Of a DNA stretch of 64,000 bases, positions 1 to 7,803 are shown piece by piece. The DNA is taken from NCBI RefSeq assembly GCF_001666835.1, contig NZ_LZJF01000184.1, positions 39,630 through 103,629 of the forward strand, in the 5' to 3' direction. The notes under the pieces were generated by a model. The model was given only the letters and a program-made list of their open reading frames with translations. It was not told where the DNA came from and did no database searches. The number at the start of each line of letters is the position of its first letter. Positions within the stretch are counted from its first letter, which is position 1. This DNA is from Mycobacterium sp. E3251 (GTDB lineage: Bacteria; Actinomycetota; Actinomycetes; Mycobacteriales; Mycobacteriaceae). A program made the translations under genes and the position numbers.

Positions 1-119
1 GTCGCGCTTTTGGAGGCCGCCGCGCCCATCCGGTAGCCTTGTGCGGTTGCCGACGCAGGCGACCCTCCTGCCACGGAACGACCGTGGCCGTGCAGACCAG
101 AGGAGGTGGTGAGGTTTCC

Positions 120-410
120 ATGCGTCCATACGAAATCATGGTCATTCTTGACCCCACGCTCGACGAGCGCACCGTTGCTCCGTCGTTGGAGACGTTCCTG
201 AACGTCGTCCGGAAAGACGGCGGGACCGTCGAAAAGGTCGACATCTGGGGCCGGCGCCGGCTGGCCTACGAGATCGCCAAGCACGCCGAAGGCATCTATG
301 TCGTCGTCGACCTGAAGGCGGAGCCGGCGACGGTCTCCGAGCTCGACCGCCAGCTGAGCCTCAACGAGTCGGTATTGCGCACCAAGGTGATGCGCACCGA
401 CAAGCACTAA
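120..410 (+). CDS. rpsF: 30S ribosomal protein S6
   Basis: A 96-residue protein beginning MRPYEIMVIL, the typical S6 opening. S6 pairs with S18 in the platform of the 30S subunit. Its core motif around YVVVDLKAEP is present and its length is normal for mycobacteria. The ATG at 120 is chosen because an AGGAGG box lies at 101-106 and because the family starts here; an in-frame upstream extension to 39 has no family support. It heads the conserved rpsF-ssb-rpsR-rplI operon, so S6 and its partner S18 are made together with SSB. Confidence 0.97.
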   Translation: MRPYEIMVILDPTLDERTVAPSLETFLNVVRKDGGTVEKVDIWGRRRLAYEIAKHAEGIYVVVDLKAEPATVSELDRQLSLNESVLRTKVMRTDKH

Positions 411-521
411 CACCCGTGGCTGAGTCGCGGGCCCACGGTCGGTGGACTTGCGTAGGCTCAGCGAGGATACGTGCCATTCACCGTCGGAGAAGCGAGTAGC
501 AGGCGGAACGAGGAGGAAACT

Positions 522-1037
522 GTGGCTGGTGACACCACTATCACCGTTGTCGGAAATCTGACCGCCGACCCCGAACTGCGGTTCACCCCGTCCGGTGCCG
601 CCGTCGCGAATTTCACCGTGGCGTCGACCCCGCGGATCTATGACCGCCAGAGCGGGGAATGGAAAGACGGCGAGGCGCTCTTCCTGCGATGCAACATCTG
701 GCGGGAGGCCGCCGAGAACGTCGCCGAGAGCCTCACCCGCGGCGCACGCGTGATCGTGACGGGCCGGCTCAAGCAGCGTTCCTTCGAGACGCGCGAAGGT
801 GAGAAGCGCACCGTCGTCGAGGTCGAGGTCGACGAGATCGGGCCCTCGCTGCGGTACGCCACGGCGAAGGTCAACAAGGCCAGTCGCAGCGGCGGCGGCG
901 GTGGCGGCGGCTTCGGCGGTGGGGGCGGGTCCCGTCAGGGCTCGGCGCCGGCGAGCAGCGCGCCCGCCGACGACCCGTGGGGCAGCGCCCCGGCATCCGG
1001 GTCCTTCGGCGGCGGCGACGACGAACCGCCGTTCTAA
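522..1037 (+). CDS. ssb: single-stranded DNA-binding protein
   Basis: A 171-residue SSB. Residues 1 to about 110 form the OB fold (AGDTTITVVGNLTADPELRF, then the typical VANFTVASTPR strand). A glycine-rich linker of about 40 residues follows, and the acidic tip ends DDEPPF, which in SSBs docks repair and replication partners. The GTG at 522 follows AGGAGG at 511-516; an earlier in-frame ATG at 471 would add 17 unrelated residues. It lies between rpsF and rpsR as in other actinobacteria and protects ssDNA at the fork driven by DnaB downstream. Confidence 0.97.
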   Translation: MAGDTTITVVGNLTADPELRFTPSGAAVANFTVASTPRIYDRQSGEWKDGEALFLRCNIWREAAENVAESLTRGARVIVTGRLKQRSFETREGEKRTVVEVEVDEIGPSLRYATAKVNKASRSGGGGGGGFGGGGGSRQGSAPASSAPADDPWGSAPASGSFGGGDDEPPF

Positions 1038-1074
1038 AAAACTTCAACAGTAAGAAACGGAAAGAAAGACAGTC

Positions 1075-1329
1075 ATGGCTAAGTCCAGCAAGCGACGTCC
1101 GGCTCCGGAAAAGCCGGTCAAGACGCGGAAGTGTGTCTTCTGCTCGAAAAAGGGGCAAGCGATCGATTACAAGGACACCGCGTTGCTTCGCACCTATATC
1201 AGTGAGCGCGGCAAGATCCGGGCGCGGCGCGTCACCGGGAACTGCGTGCAGCACCAGCGTGACATCGCGATCGCGGTGAAGAATGCCCGCGAGGTGGCTC
1301 TGCTGCCCTTCACGTCCTCGGCACGATAG
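1075..1329 (+). CDS. rpsR: 30S ribosomal protein S18, zinc-binding form
   Basis: An 84-residue S18. Four possible zinc ligands are visible, Cys20, Cys23, Cys57 and His60, so this is the C+ form. Mycobacteria often encode a second, zinc-free S18 elsewhere in an operon induced by zinc starvation; by position and motif this copy matches M. tuberculosis rpsR1. It lies 37 bp after ssb and 31 bp before rplI in one transcription unit. The ATG at 1075 follows a purine-rich GAAAGAAAG stretch. Confidence 0.96.
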   Translation: MAKSSKRRPAPEKPVKTRKCVFCSKKGQAIDYKDTALLRTYISERGKIRARRVTGNCVQHQRDIAIAVKNAREVALLPFTSSAR

Positions 1330-1360
1330 CCGCCGAATCCAAAGCGAAAGTACGAAAACG

Positions 1361-1819
1361 ATGAAGCTGATTCTGACGGCCGACGTCGACCACCTCGGTA
1401 CCGTCGGCGACACGGTCGAGGTCAAGGACGGCTACGGCCGCAATTTCCTGCTCCCGCGCGGTCTGGCGATCGTCGCCTCACGCGGTGCGCAGAAGCAGGC
1501 CGACGAGATCCGCCGCTCCCGCGAAGGCAAGGCGGTGCGCGACCTCTCACACGCCAACGAACTCAAGACCGCGATCGAGGCGCTGGGTCCCGTCCAACTG
1601 CCGGTGCGGACCGCGGCCGACTCCGGAAAGCTGTTCGGCTCGGTGACGTCCGGTGACGTCGTCGCGGCCATCAAGCAGGCCGGTGGGCCGAACCTGGACA
1701 AGCGGATCGTGCGGCTGCCCAAGTCGCACATCAAGGCTGTCGGCACCCACCCGGTGTCCGTGCACCTGCATCCCGAGGTCAATGTCGAGATCGCTCTCGA
1801 GGTCGTCGCGGAGAGCTAA
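1361..1819 (+). CDS. rplI: 50S ribosomal protein L9
   Basis: A 152-residue L9. The N-terminal RNA-binding domain has the signature GYGRNFLLPRGLA (about residues 24-36). A long connecting helix and a C-terminal domain follow (LFGSVTSGDV, then HPEVNVEIALEV). It binds 23S rRNA at the base of the L1 stalk. It is the last gene of the ribosomal/ssb operon and is followed 20 bp later by a perfect hairpin. The ATG at 1361 matches the usual MKLILT start; upstream in-frame codons overlap rpsR. Confidence 0.97.
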   Translation: MKLILTADVDHLGTVGDTVEVKDGYGRNFLLPRGLAIVASRGAQKQADEIRRSREGKAVRDLSHANELKTAIEALGPVQLPVRTAADSGKLFGSVTSGDVVAAIKQAGGPNLDKRIVRLPKSHIKAVGTHPVSVHLHPEVNVEIALEVVAES

Positions 1820-1839
1820 GCCTCCAGCGTTTGCTCTTT

Positions 1840-1871
1840 CCCGGCGGCGGCCATCATCGGCCGCCGCCGGG
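1840..1871 (+). terminator. hairpin terminator after rplI
   Basis: A perfect 13-bp GC-rich stem (arms 1840-1852 and 1859-1871) with a 6-nt loop lies 20 bp after the rplI stop. There is no U-run, which is common for mycobacterial terminators. It probably separates the ribosomal operon from dnaB. Confidence 0.7.
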
Positions 1872-2307
1872 CTTAGTTGTGCTGCAGTCACGCGCCCGGG
1901 CCGCATGGCGGGTGGTCGCGGACGCGCGTCCTAGCGAACTATCGCCCGGGGGTTCTCAGCGGACCCTATTTACCCGGCCGTAACGCTGCGAAAATATGGC
2001 CGAAAGCCAACACGCCCGGCGCAGTAACCTGCGACGACACGCCGTAGAGATTCTTGTCCACACGAATTTCGTCGCGTTACATGGCCCTTAACAGCACCGA
2101 TGTCAGAGCCCCTTGAATTCATACACAGGTTCTACACACCCCACTCAACACAGGTGTCGATGGATATGCACACACGATGCACAGGTTCATGAACAGCGGC
2201 CCTTTCACCTACTAGCCAGCAACGTCTAACGTCGTCCCGGCGCATGGCGTGCGAGTGCTGTGGGGCGAAAGTGTCGGCTCCTTGACTTACGCTGACGAAA
2301 GCGGTTT
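1872..2307. other. intergenic region upstream of dnaB
   Basis: About 430 bp between the rplI hairpin and the LexA-like box before dnaB. I see no convincing coding sequence on either strand. It is less GC-rich than its surroundings and must contain the dnaB promoter, but no clear -35/-10 pair stands out. Confidence 0.5.
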
Positions 2308-2323
2308 TCGAATGTACGTTCGG
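2308..2323 (+). promoter_or_regulatory. putative LexA (SOS) box upstream of dnaB
   Basis: TCGAAT-GTAC-GTTCGG matches the mycobacterial SOS consensus TCGAAC-N4-GTTCGA at 10 of 12 positions. Its inner 14 bases are palindromic except for one pair. It ends 25 bp before the dnaB ATG, a position where bound LexA would block transcription or elongation. This is a motif match only. Confidence 0.5.
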
Positions 2324-2348
2324 ATGCGTGGCAGGGGAGGAGGGATCC

Positions 2349-4976
2349 ATGGCGGTCGTCGATGACTTGGCGTCGGGCATGGATTCGTCGGCGCCCAGTG
2401 AGGACTTCGGCCGTCAACCACCGCAGGATCTCGCGGCGGAGCAGGCGGTGCTGGGCGGCATGCTGCTGAGCAAGGACGCCATCGCCGATGTGCTGGAGCG
2501 GTTGCGGCCCGGCGACTTCTACCGCCCCGCGCACCAGAACGTTTACGACGCCATCTTGGACCTCTACGGCCGCGGCGAGCCTGCCGACGCGGTGACCGTG
2601 GCCGCGGAACTGGACCGCCGGGGGATGCTGCGCCGCATCGGCGGGGCGCCATACCTGCACACCCTGATTTCGACTGTGCCCACGGCGGCCAACGCGGGTT
2701 ACTACGCGACCATCGTGGCCGAGAAGGCGCTGCTGCGCCGACTAGTGGAGGCCGGCACGCGCGTCGTGCAGTACGGCTACGCGGGCGCCGAGGGCGCCGA
2801 CGTGGCCGAGGTGGTCGACCGAGCGCAGGCGGAGATCTACGAGGTTGCCGACCGGCGGACGACGGAGGATTTCGTTCCGCTGGAGGACCTGCTGCAGCCG
2901 ACGATGGACGAGATCGACGCCATCGCCTCCAACGGCGGGGTGGCGCGCGGGGTGCCGACCGGCTTCACCGAACTCGACGAGGTGACCAACGGTCTGCACG
3001 CCGGGCAGATGATCATCGTGGCGGCCAGGCCTGGCGTGGGCAAGGCACTCGCATTGGATACGCCGTTGCCCACACCGACCGGCTGGACGACGATGGGCGA
3101 TGTCGCGGTCGGTGATGAGTTGCTTGGCGCCGACGGACTGCCGACGCGGGTGGTGGCCGCCACCGAGGTGATGCTGGGCCGGCCCTGTTACGAGGTGGAG
3201 TTCTCCGACGGGACGGTCATCGTCGCCGACGCGGAGCATCAGTGGCTGACCGAGACGCGCGCGTCCCGGAAGTCGGCGCAGGCGGCCGCCGTCGGCTACA
3301 ACCGGTATAAGAATCAGCGCACCTTTGCGGCGGTGCGAACGACTGCCGAGATCGCCGACACCGTGCGCTGCAACACGCTGGACCGGCGGCTGAACCACAG
3401 CGTGGTCAACGCGCGCGCACTCGACCTGCCGGATCGCGAATTGCTGGTTCCCGCATACACTCTCGGTGCCTGGCTCGGCGACGGCACCAGCGCCGCGGCC
3501 CAGATCACCACGGCCGATCCCGAGCTCATTATGCGGATCGAAGCCGACGGCTTCGTCGCGGTCCCATCGAGCTCCGCTCGATACCGTTACCAACTGCGCC
3601 TTCCCGCTGATGCCGAGCCGGCTCCTCGGCAGTGCGTGGTATGCGGCAAGGATTTCACCCCCCACACCAGCCAGGTGCGGACTTGCGGACGCTCATGCGG
3701 TGGCCGCGCACGGTTTGTCTCCGCTCCCGTGCCGGTTCCCACGTGCGTGCGCTGCGGCGGGCCCTCCTGCGGGCTGCGGTTGTGCCAGAGCTGCCACAAC
3801 GCCGTGGGGACGTTGCAGGCGCGGCTGCGGACGCTCGGAGTGCTCGGAAACAAGCACATTCCGATGGACTACCTGCGGGCATCCGAGACGCAGCGACGCG
3901 CGCTGCTCGCCGGTCTACTCGACACCGACGGGACCGTGACGGGTGGCGGGGCCGTTCAGTTTGCCGTTACCAACCAGCGGCTGGCGTGCGATGTCGCCGA
4001 GCTGATCGTGAGCCTCGGCTATCGTTGCCAAACTTCGACCAAGCGAGTGCGAGGCCGCAGCGAATCGTCCAGCATCGCCTACACGCTGACGTTCTCCACC
4101 GACGACGCGGTGTTCGCGCTACCGCGAAAGGCTATGCTGCACAAGGAGCGCCGGGCCGCGACCGGAACCGCCCGCACCGGATCGCGCTTCATCGTGGATG
4201 TCCGCCCAATCAACAGCGTTCCCGTGCGGTGCGTCGAAGTGGACAACGACAGCCACCTGTACCTGGCGAGCAACGCCATGATTCCGACCCATAACTCGAC
4301 ACTGGGATTGGATTTTTTGCGGTCCTGCTCGATCAAGCACCGGCTGGCCAGCGTCATCTTCTCGCTGGAAATGAGCAAGTCCGAGATCGTCATGCGGCTG
4401 CTCTCGGCGGAGGCGAAGATCAAACTCGCCGACATGCGTTCCGGGCGCATGAGCGACGACGACTGGACGCGCCTGGCGCGCCGGATGAGCGAAATCAGCG
4501 AGGCGCCACTGTATATCGATGACTCGCCGAACCTGACGATGATGGAGATCCGCGCCAAGGCGCGCCGGCTGAAGCAGAAGGCCGACCTGCGTCTGGTGGT
4601 CGTCGACTACCTGCAGCTGATGTCGTCGGGAAAGAAGGTCGAGTCGCGCCAACTCGAGGTGTCCGAATTCTCGCGCCAACTCAAGCTGTTGGCCAAGGAG
4701 CTCGAGGTGCCGGTGGTGGCGATCAGCCAGCTGAACCGTGGTCCCGAGCAGCGCACCGACAAGAAGCCGATGCTGTCCGACCTCCGTGAGTCGGGATCGC
4801 TGGAGCAGGACGCCGACATGGTGATCCTGCTGAACCGGCCGGACGCCTTCGAGCGGGACGATCCGCGCGGGGGAGAGGCGGATTTCATTCTGGCCAAACA
4901 CCGTAACGGCCCGACCAAGACAGTCACCGTCGCGCACCAGCTGCACTTGTCGCGGTTCTCCAACATGGCGCGGTAG
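2349..4976 (+). CDS. dnaB: replicative DNA helicase DnaB, interrupted by an intein
   Basis: An 875-residue precursor. Residues 1-232 carry the DnaB N-terminal domain and linker and end in the Walker A motif ARPGVGK. Residues 233-649 are an intein, and the helicase resumes at Ser650 (STLGLDFLRS). The rest includes Walker B (VVVDYLQLM) and SQLNRGPEQR, and ends FSNMAR. Splicing gives a helicase of 458 residues, the normal size. The ATG at 2349 follows GGGGAGGAGG at 2334-2343; a GTG seven codons upstream overlaps that ribosome binding site. The M. tuberculosis DnaB intein site (between LRESG and SLEQD) is empty here. Confidence 0.96.
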   Translation: MAVVDDLASGMDSSAPSEDFGRQPPQDLAAEQAVLGGMLLSKDAIADVLERLRPGDFYRPAHQNVYDAILDLYGRGEPADAVTVAAELDRRGMLRRIGGAPYLHTLISTVPTAANAGYYATIVAEKALLRRLVEAGTRVVQYGYAGAEGADVAEVVDRAQAEIYEVADRRTTEDFVPLEDLLQPTMDEIDAIASNGGVARGVPTGFTELDEVTNGLHAGQMIIVAARPGVGKALALDTPLPTPTGWTTMGDVAVGDELLGADGLPTRVVAATEVMLGRPCYEVEFSDGTVIVADAEHQWLTETRASRKSAQAAAVGYNRYKNQRTFAAVRTTAEIADTVRCNTLDRRLNHSVVNARALDLPDRELLVPAYTLGAWLGDGTSAAAQITTADPELIMRIEADGFVAVPSSSARYRYQLRLPADAEPAPRQCVVCGKDFTPHTSQVRTCGRSCGGRARFVSAPVPVPTCVRCGGPSCGLRLCQSCHNAVGTLQARLRTLGVLGNKHIPMDYLRASETQRRALLAGLLDTDGTVTGGGAVQFAVTNQRLACDVAELIVSLGYRCQTSTKRVRGRSESSSIAYTLTFSTDDAVFALPRKAMLHKERRAATGTARTGSRFIVDVRPINSVPVRCVEVDNDSHLYLASNAMIPTHNSTLGLDFLRSCSIKHRLASVIFSLEMSKSEIVMRLLSAEAKIKLADMRSGRMSDDDWTRLARRMSEISEAPLYIDDSPNLTMMEIRAKARRLKQKADLRLVVVDYLQLMSSGKKVESRQLEVSEFSRQLKLLAKELEVPVVAISQLNRGPEQRTDKKPMLSDLRESGSLEQDADMVILLNRPDAFERDDPRGGEADFILAKHRNGPTKTVTVAHQLHLSRFSNMAR
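3045..4295 (+). other. DnaB P-loop intein with LAGLIDADG endonuclease (class 3 type)
   Basis: A 417-residue insertion in frame within dnaB, between the Walker Lys and Ser. It starts with Ala, not Cys or Ser, and ends His-Asn before Ser+1. The class-3 triplet is present: Trp299 in block B (DAEHQW), Cys628 in block F (VPVRC) and Thr647 in block G (IPTHN), numbered in the precursor. Two dodecapeptide-like motifs, LGAWLGDG (Asp378) and LLAGLLDTDG (Asp527), keep their acidic residues, so the homing endonuclease may be active. Between them lie cysteine clusters C429/C432/C446/C450 and C466/C469/C474/C479/C482, which resemble zinc knuckles. Confidence 0.93.
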
Positions 4977-5227
4977 GGCGCCGCGGCGCTCGGGGTCTCA
5001 CGGAACATTTCGGAATCTCGCTGCTGGTGTTCGGCGGAGTCGACAGGTCATTGAAAGCATTCACGGAGCGCCCGCGCGTCAGGCGGATTGCAGGTCACTG
5101 CGACGGGGTGGCTCTGCCAGTACCTGTATCGCCAGGATCTTCCTGCTGCCCGGAAGGGCGGCCTAATTTGTTGTGACCGGTTCGCTGCTGAGCGAAGCGC
5201 CGCGCAACGAATGATGGAAGGCGACGC

Positions 5228-6031
5228 ATGTCCGATGACCAATTCACCACGCATACCGGGCTTTTCGATCTGACCGGGAAGAACGCCCTCGTCACCGGTG
5301 GCACCAGGGGGATCGGAATGATGATAGCCCGCGGGCTTCTCCAAGCAGGTGCCCGCGTGATCATCAGCTCACGCAACGCGGACGCTTGCGCGGAGGCACA
5401 ACAGCTGCTGTCCGAGTTCGGCGAGGTGCAGGCGATCCCCGCCGACCTGTCCAGGCACGACGAGTGTCAGCGTCTCGCCGACGTCGTCACCATGGGCTCC
5501 GACCGCCTAGACATCCTCGTCAACAACGCGGGGGCGATGTGGCGTGAGCCGCTGGCGACTTTCCCCGACGAGGCCTGGGATACCGTCATCGACCTCAACC
5601 TGAAATCGCCGTTCTGGCTGGTGCAGGCTCTGCTACCCGCGCTACTCAGCGCGGGCACCCCCGACGACCCCGCGCGGATCATCAACATCGGCAGCATCGC
5701 TGCCATCCACGTCGCGCAGTCGCCCAACTACTCGTACGCCAGCAGCAAAGCAGCACTGCATCAGCTCACCCGGGTGCTCGCCAGGGAACTCGGACCCCAG
5801 CACGTGACGGTGAATGCGGTAGCGCCAGGAGCATTTCCGTCTCAGATGATGGCGACCACACTCGATGCGATGGGCGATACGATCGCGGCGTCGGCCCCCC
5901 TGCGCCGGCTCGGCCGCGACGACGACATGGCAGGTGTCGCCGTCTTCCTCGCCAGCAGGGCTGGGGCCTATCTGACGGGCGCGATCGTCCCGGTCGACGG
6001 CGGCATAGCCACGACCGCGTCCGGCACGTAA
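5228..6031 (+). CDS. SDR family NAD(P)-dependent oxidoreductase
   Basis: A 267-residue classical short-chain dehydrogenase. It has the TGGTRGIG nucleotide-binding glycines (about residues 20-27), NNAG (about 98-101), and the catalytic Ser and YASSK tetrad (about 157-180). The C-terminus (LTGAIVPVDGG) is typical of FabG-like enzymes. The substrate is unknown. The ATG at 5228 follows ATGGAAGGCG. It is followed 103 bp later, on the same strand, by an MmyB-like regulator; this regulator family is often found beside an SDR gene, which suggests the regulator controls it. Confidence 0.85.
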   Translation: MSDDQFTTHTGLFDLTGKNALVTGGTRGIGMMIARGLLQAGARVIISSRNADACAEAQQLLSEFGEVQAIPADLSRHDECQRLADVVTMGSDRLDILVNNAGAMWREPLATFPDEAWDTVIDLNLKSPFWLVQALLPALLSAGTPDDPARIINIGSIAAIHVAQSPNYSYASSKAALHQLTRVLARELGPQHVTVNAVAPGAFPSQMMATTLDAMGDTIAASAPLRRLGRDDDMAGVAVFLASRAGAYLTGAIVPVDGGIATTASGT

Positions 6032-6134
6032 GCGTGCACGCGGGCTGCCGTGGACACCGGAGCCACGGGCAGCGCAGTCACCGGGGCACCCGCAGGACCT
6101 CCCTTCGGTTGCGGGGCTGCCCTACGGTGAGGAA

Positions 6135-7028
6135 ATGGCCACGACGGATTTGCGCACCGAGATCCGGGAGTTTCTCAGCTCGCGTCGCGCCCGCATCGCA
6201 CCCGAACAGACGACCCTGCCCGCGTACGGCGGCAACCGCCGGGTTAAAGGTCTGCGGCGCGAGGAGGTAGCGCTGCTAGCAGGGATATCGGTCGATTACT
6301 ACGTGCGATTGGAGCGCGGCGGCCTCACGAGCGCCTCCCCCGGCGTGCTCGACGCGGTGGCTTCTGCCTTGCAGCTCGACGAGGCGGAGCGTCTGCACCT
6401 GTTTCACCTGGCGCGTCGATCCGGGAATCCCAGCGGTACGCGCCGTCGCAAGGCGGACGTGACGGTGCGCCCGGCGCTACAACAGGTGCTTGACGCCATC
6501 ACCGATGCACCAGCATGGATCCGCAACGCCCGCTTCGACGTGCTCGCCATGAATCAACTTGCCCGCGCGCTGTATTCACCGGTGCTGGCCGGTCCCCGAC
6601 GGCCCGCGAACATGGCGCGGTTCGTGTATCTAGATCCCGAGGCGGCAAGATCTCTCTTCGTCGACTACGACCAGATCGTTTGTGATGTCGCGGCGAAGCT
6701 ACGCATGGAAGCCGGCCGCAATCCGCACGACGACGAGCTGATCGCCCTAGTCGGCGAACTCTCAACGTGCAGTGAGCTATTCCGGCGGCGGTGGGCATCT
6801 CATGATGTGCGGGTACTGCGGTCCGGACGCAAGCGTGTGCACCACCCGATCGTCGGCCGGCTCGACCTGGACTACGAGTCCATGGAACTGGCCGCCGAAC
6901 CCGACCTGCACCTCAACGTCTACACCGCAGCCGCGGGCACGCCGACCGCTGACGGTCTAGCCGTCCTGGCATCGTGGGCGGCGAGTCAAAAGACTCTCGC
7001 GACTGAGCTTTTGATGCCCAACGGATAG
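6135..7028 (+). CDS. XRE-family regulator with MmyB-like ligand-binding domain
   Basis: A 297-residue protein. Residues about 5-85 form an XRE helix-turn-helix with the characteristic RRVKGLRREEVALLAGIS and YYVRLERG segments. The rest resembles the MmyB-type ligand-binding domain (PAWIRNARFDVLAMNQLARAL). Such proteins are single-component actinobacterial regulators thought to bind a fatty-acid-like ligand and to control a neighbouring oxidoreductase. It is codirectional with the SDR gene just upstream. The ATG at 6135 is preceded by GTGAGGAA. Confidence 0.87.
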   Translation: MATTDLRTEIREFLSSRRARIAPEQTTLPAYGGNRRVKGLRREEVALLAGISVDYYVRLERGGLTSASPGVLDAVASALQLDEAERLHLFHLARRSGNPSGTRRRKADVTVRPALQQVLDAITDAPAWIRNARFDVLAMNQLARALYSPVLAGPRRPANMARFVYLDPEAARSLFVDYDQIVCDVAAKLRMEAGRNPHDDELIALVGELSTCSELFRRRWASHDVRVLRSGRKRVHHPIVGRLDLDYESMELAAEPDLHLNVYTAAAGTPTADGLAVLASWAASQKTLATELLMPNG

Positions 7029-7158
7029 TTGAACAATGTGGTTGAGCAAGTCTGCTAGGCCCTAGTGACCTTAGGGCGTGGTCTCGGTGGTGCGCGTCCG
7101 GGAACTTGTCGGAGGCTGCGTGCATGCTGGTGCGCAACCACGACGAAAGGGAACGGCG

Positions 7159-7641
7159 ATGTGCTGGCAATGCGACAATCCAGACGGCACAACCGAGCAA
7201 TACCTGGACGCACTGCGTGCAATCATGCGCGAACGCGGTTGGGCGGTTCAGTATGTCGAGAGCGAAAATAGACCGTTCGCCTACACGGTCGGGCTACACG
7301 ATCGAGGGCTACCAGAGTTATTGATGACAGGTTTGCCCGCCGACACGGCTTGTCGCGTGCTGAATTCCATTGCTCACATGATCGTCGACGACCACACCGT
7401 GCTGGCACCGGCGATGCACATCGACTACCAAGACAGGTTTCTTATCGAGGTGGTCGAGGTCGAGCATCCCGACGTCCACTTGAAGTTCGCGGTCGAATTC
7501 TTCGGCCCACGGGTTCGTGCCCTGCAATTGGTTTGGGCTGACGAGAAGGGCCGTTGGCCTTGGGATGCGCGGTGGGGACATGGCCGGCGTCGGCAGCCGG
7601 TCCTCGGCGTTCGCGCAGCTTGGCCAAGCTCGGCCGCCTAA
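7159..7641 (+). CDS. DUF4262 domain protein
   Basis: A 160-residue protein. It starts MCWQCDNPDG and continues with WAVQYVESENRPFAYTVGLH and GLPELLMTGLP, the pattern of DUF4262. It ends with the family's RWPWDARWGHG and RQPVLGVR motifs. The function of this family is unknown. The ATG at 7159 lies downstream of AAAGGGA; an upstream GTG would add 27 atypical residues. The 162 bp between this gene and the convergent dehydratase gene show nothing recognisable. Confidence 0.8.
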   Translation: MCWQCDNPDGTTEQYLDALRAIMRERGWAVQYVESENRPFAYTVGLHDRGLPELLMTGLPADTACRVLNSIAHMIVDDHTVLAPAMHIDYQDRFLIEVVEVEHPDVHLKFAVEFFGPRVRALQLVWADEKGRWPWDARWGHGRRRQPVLGVRAAWPSSAA

Positions 7642-7803
7642 CCGTGGCCGCCAGCACCTGCAGTCGGCAAGCAGAAATTCCGCGCGTTTTGCTGCACCAC
7701 CGCAGCAGCCGCTTGGGATGGTCAATCACACAGGCAATCAAGGTGTTTCGGGCCCGTGCGCCCGCTGACGCGGGCCGACTGCATACCGTCCCCGCGGGGC
7801 CGG

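Noticed and set aside
889..960. GGC/GGT repeats in ssb
   Set aside because: They encode the normal glycine-rich linker of SSB and are not an independent repeat element.
4978..4989. GCGCCGCGGCGC palindrome right after the dnaB stop
   Set aside because: It has no loop for a hairpin and short GC palindromes are common in this base composition.
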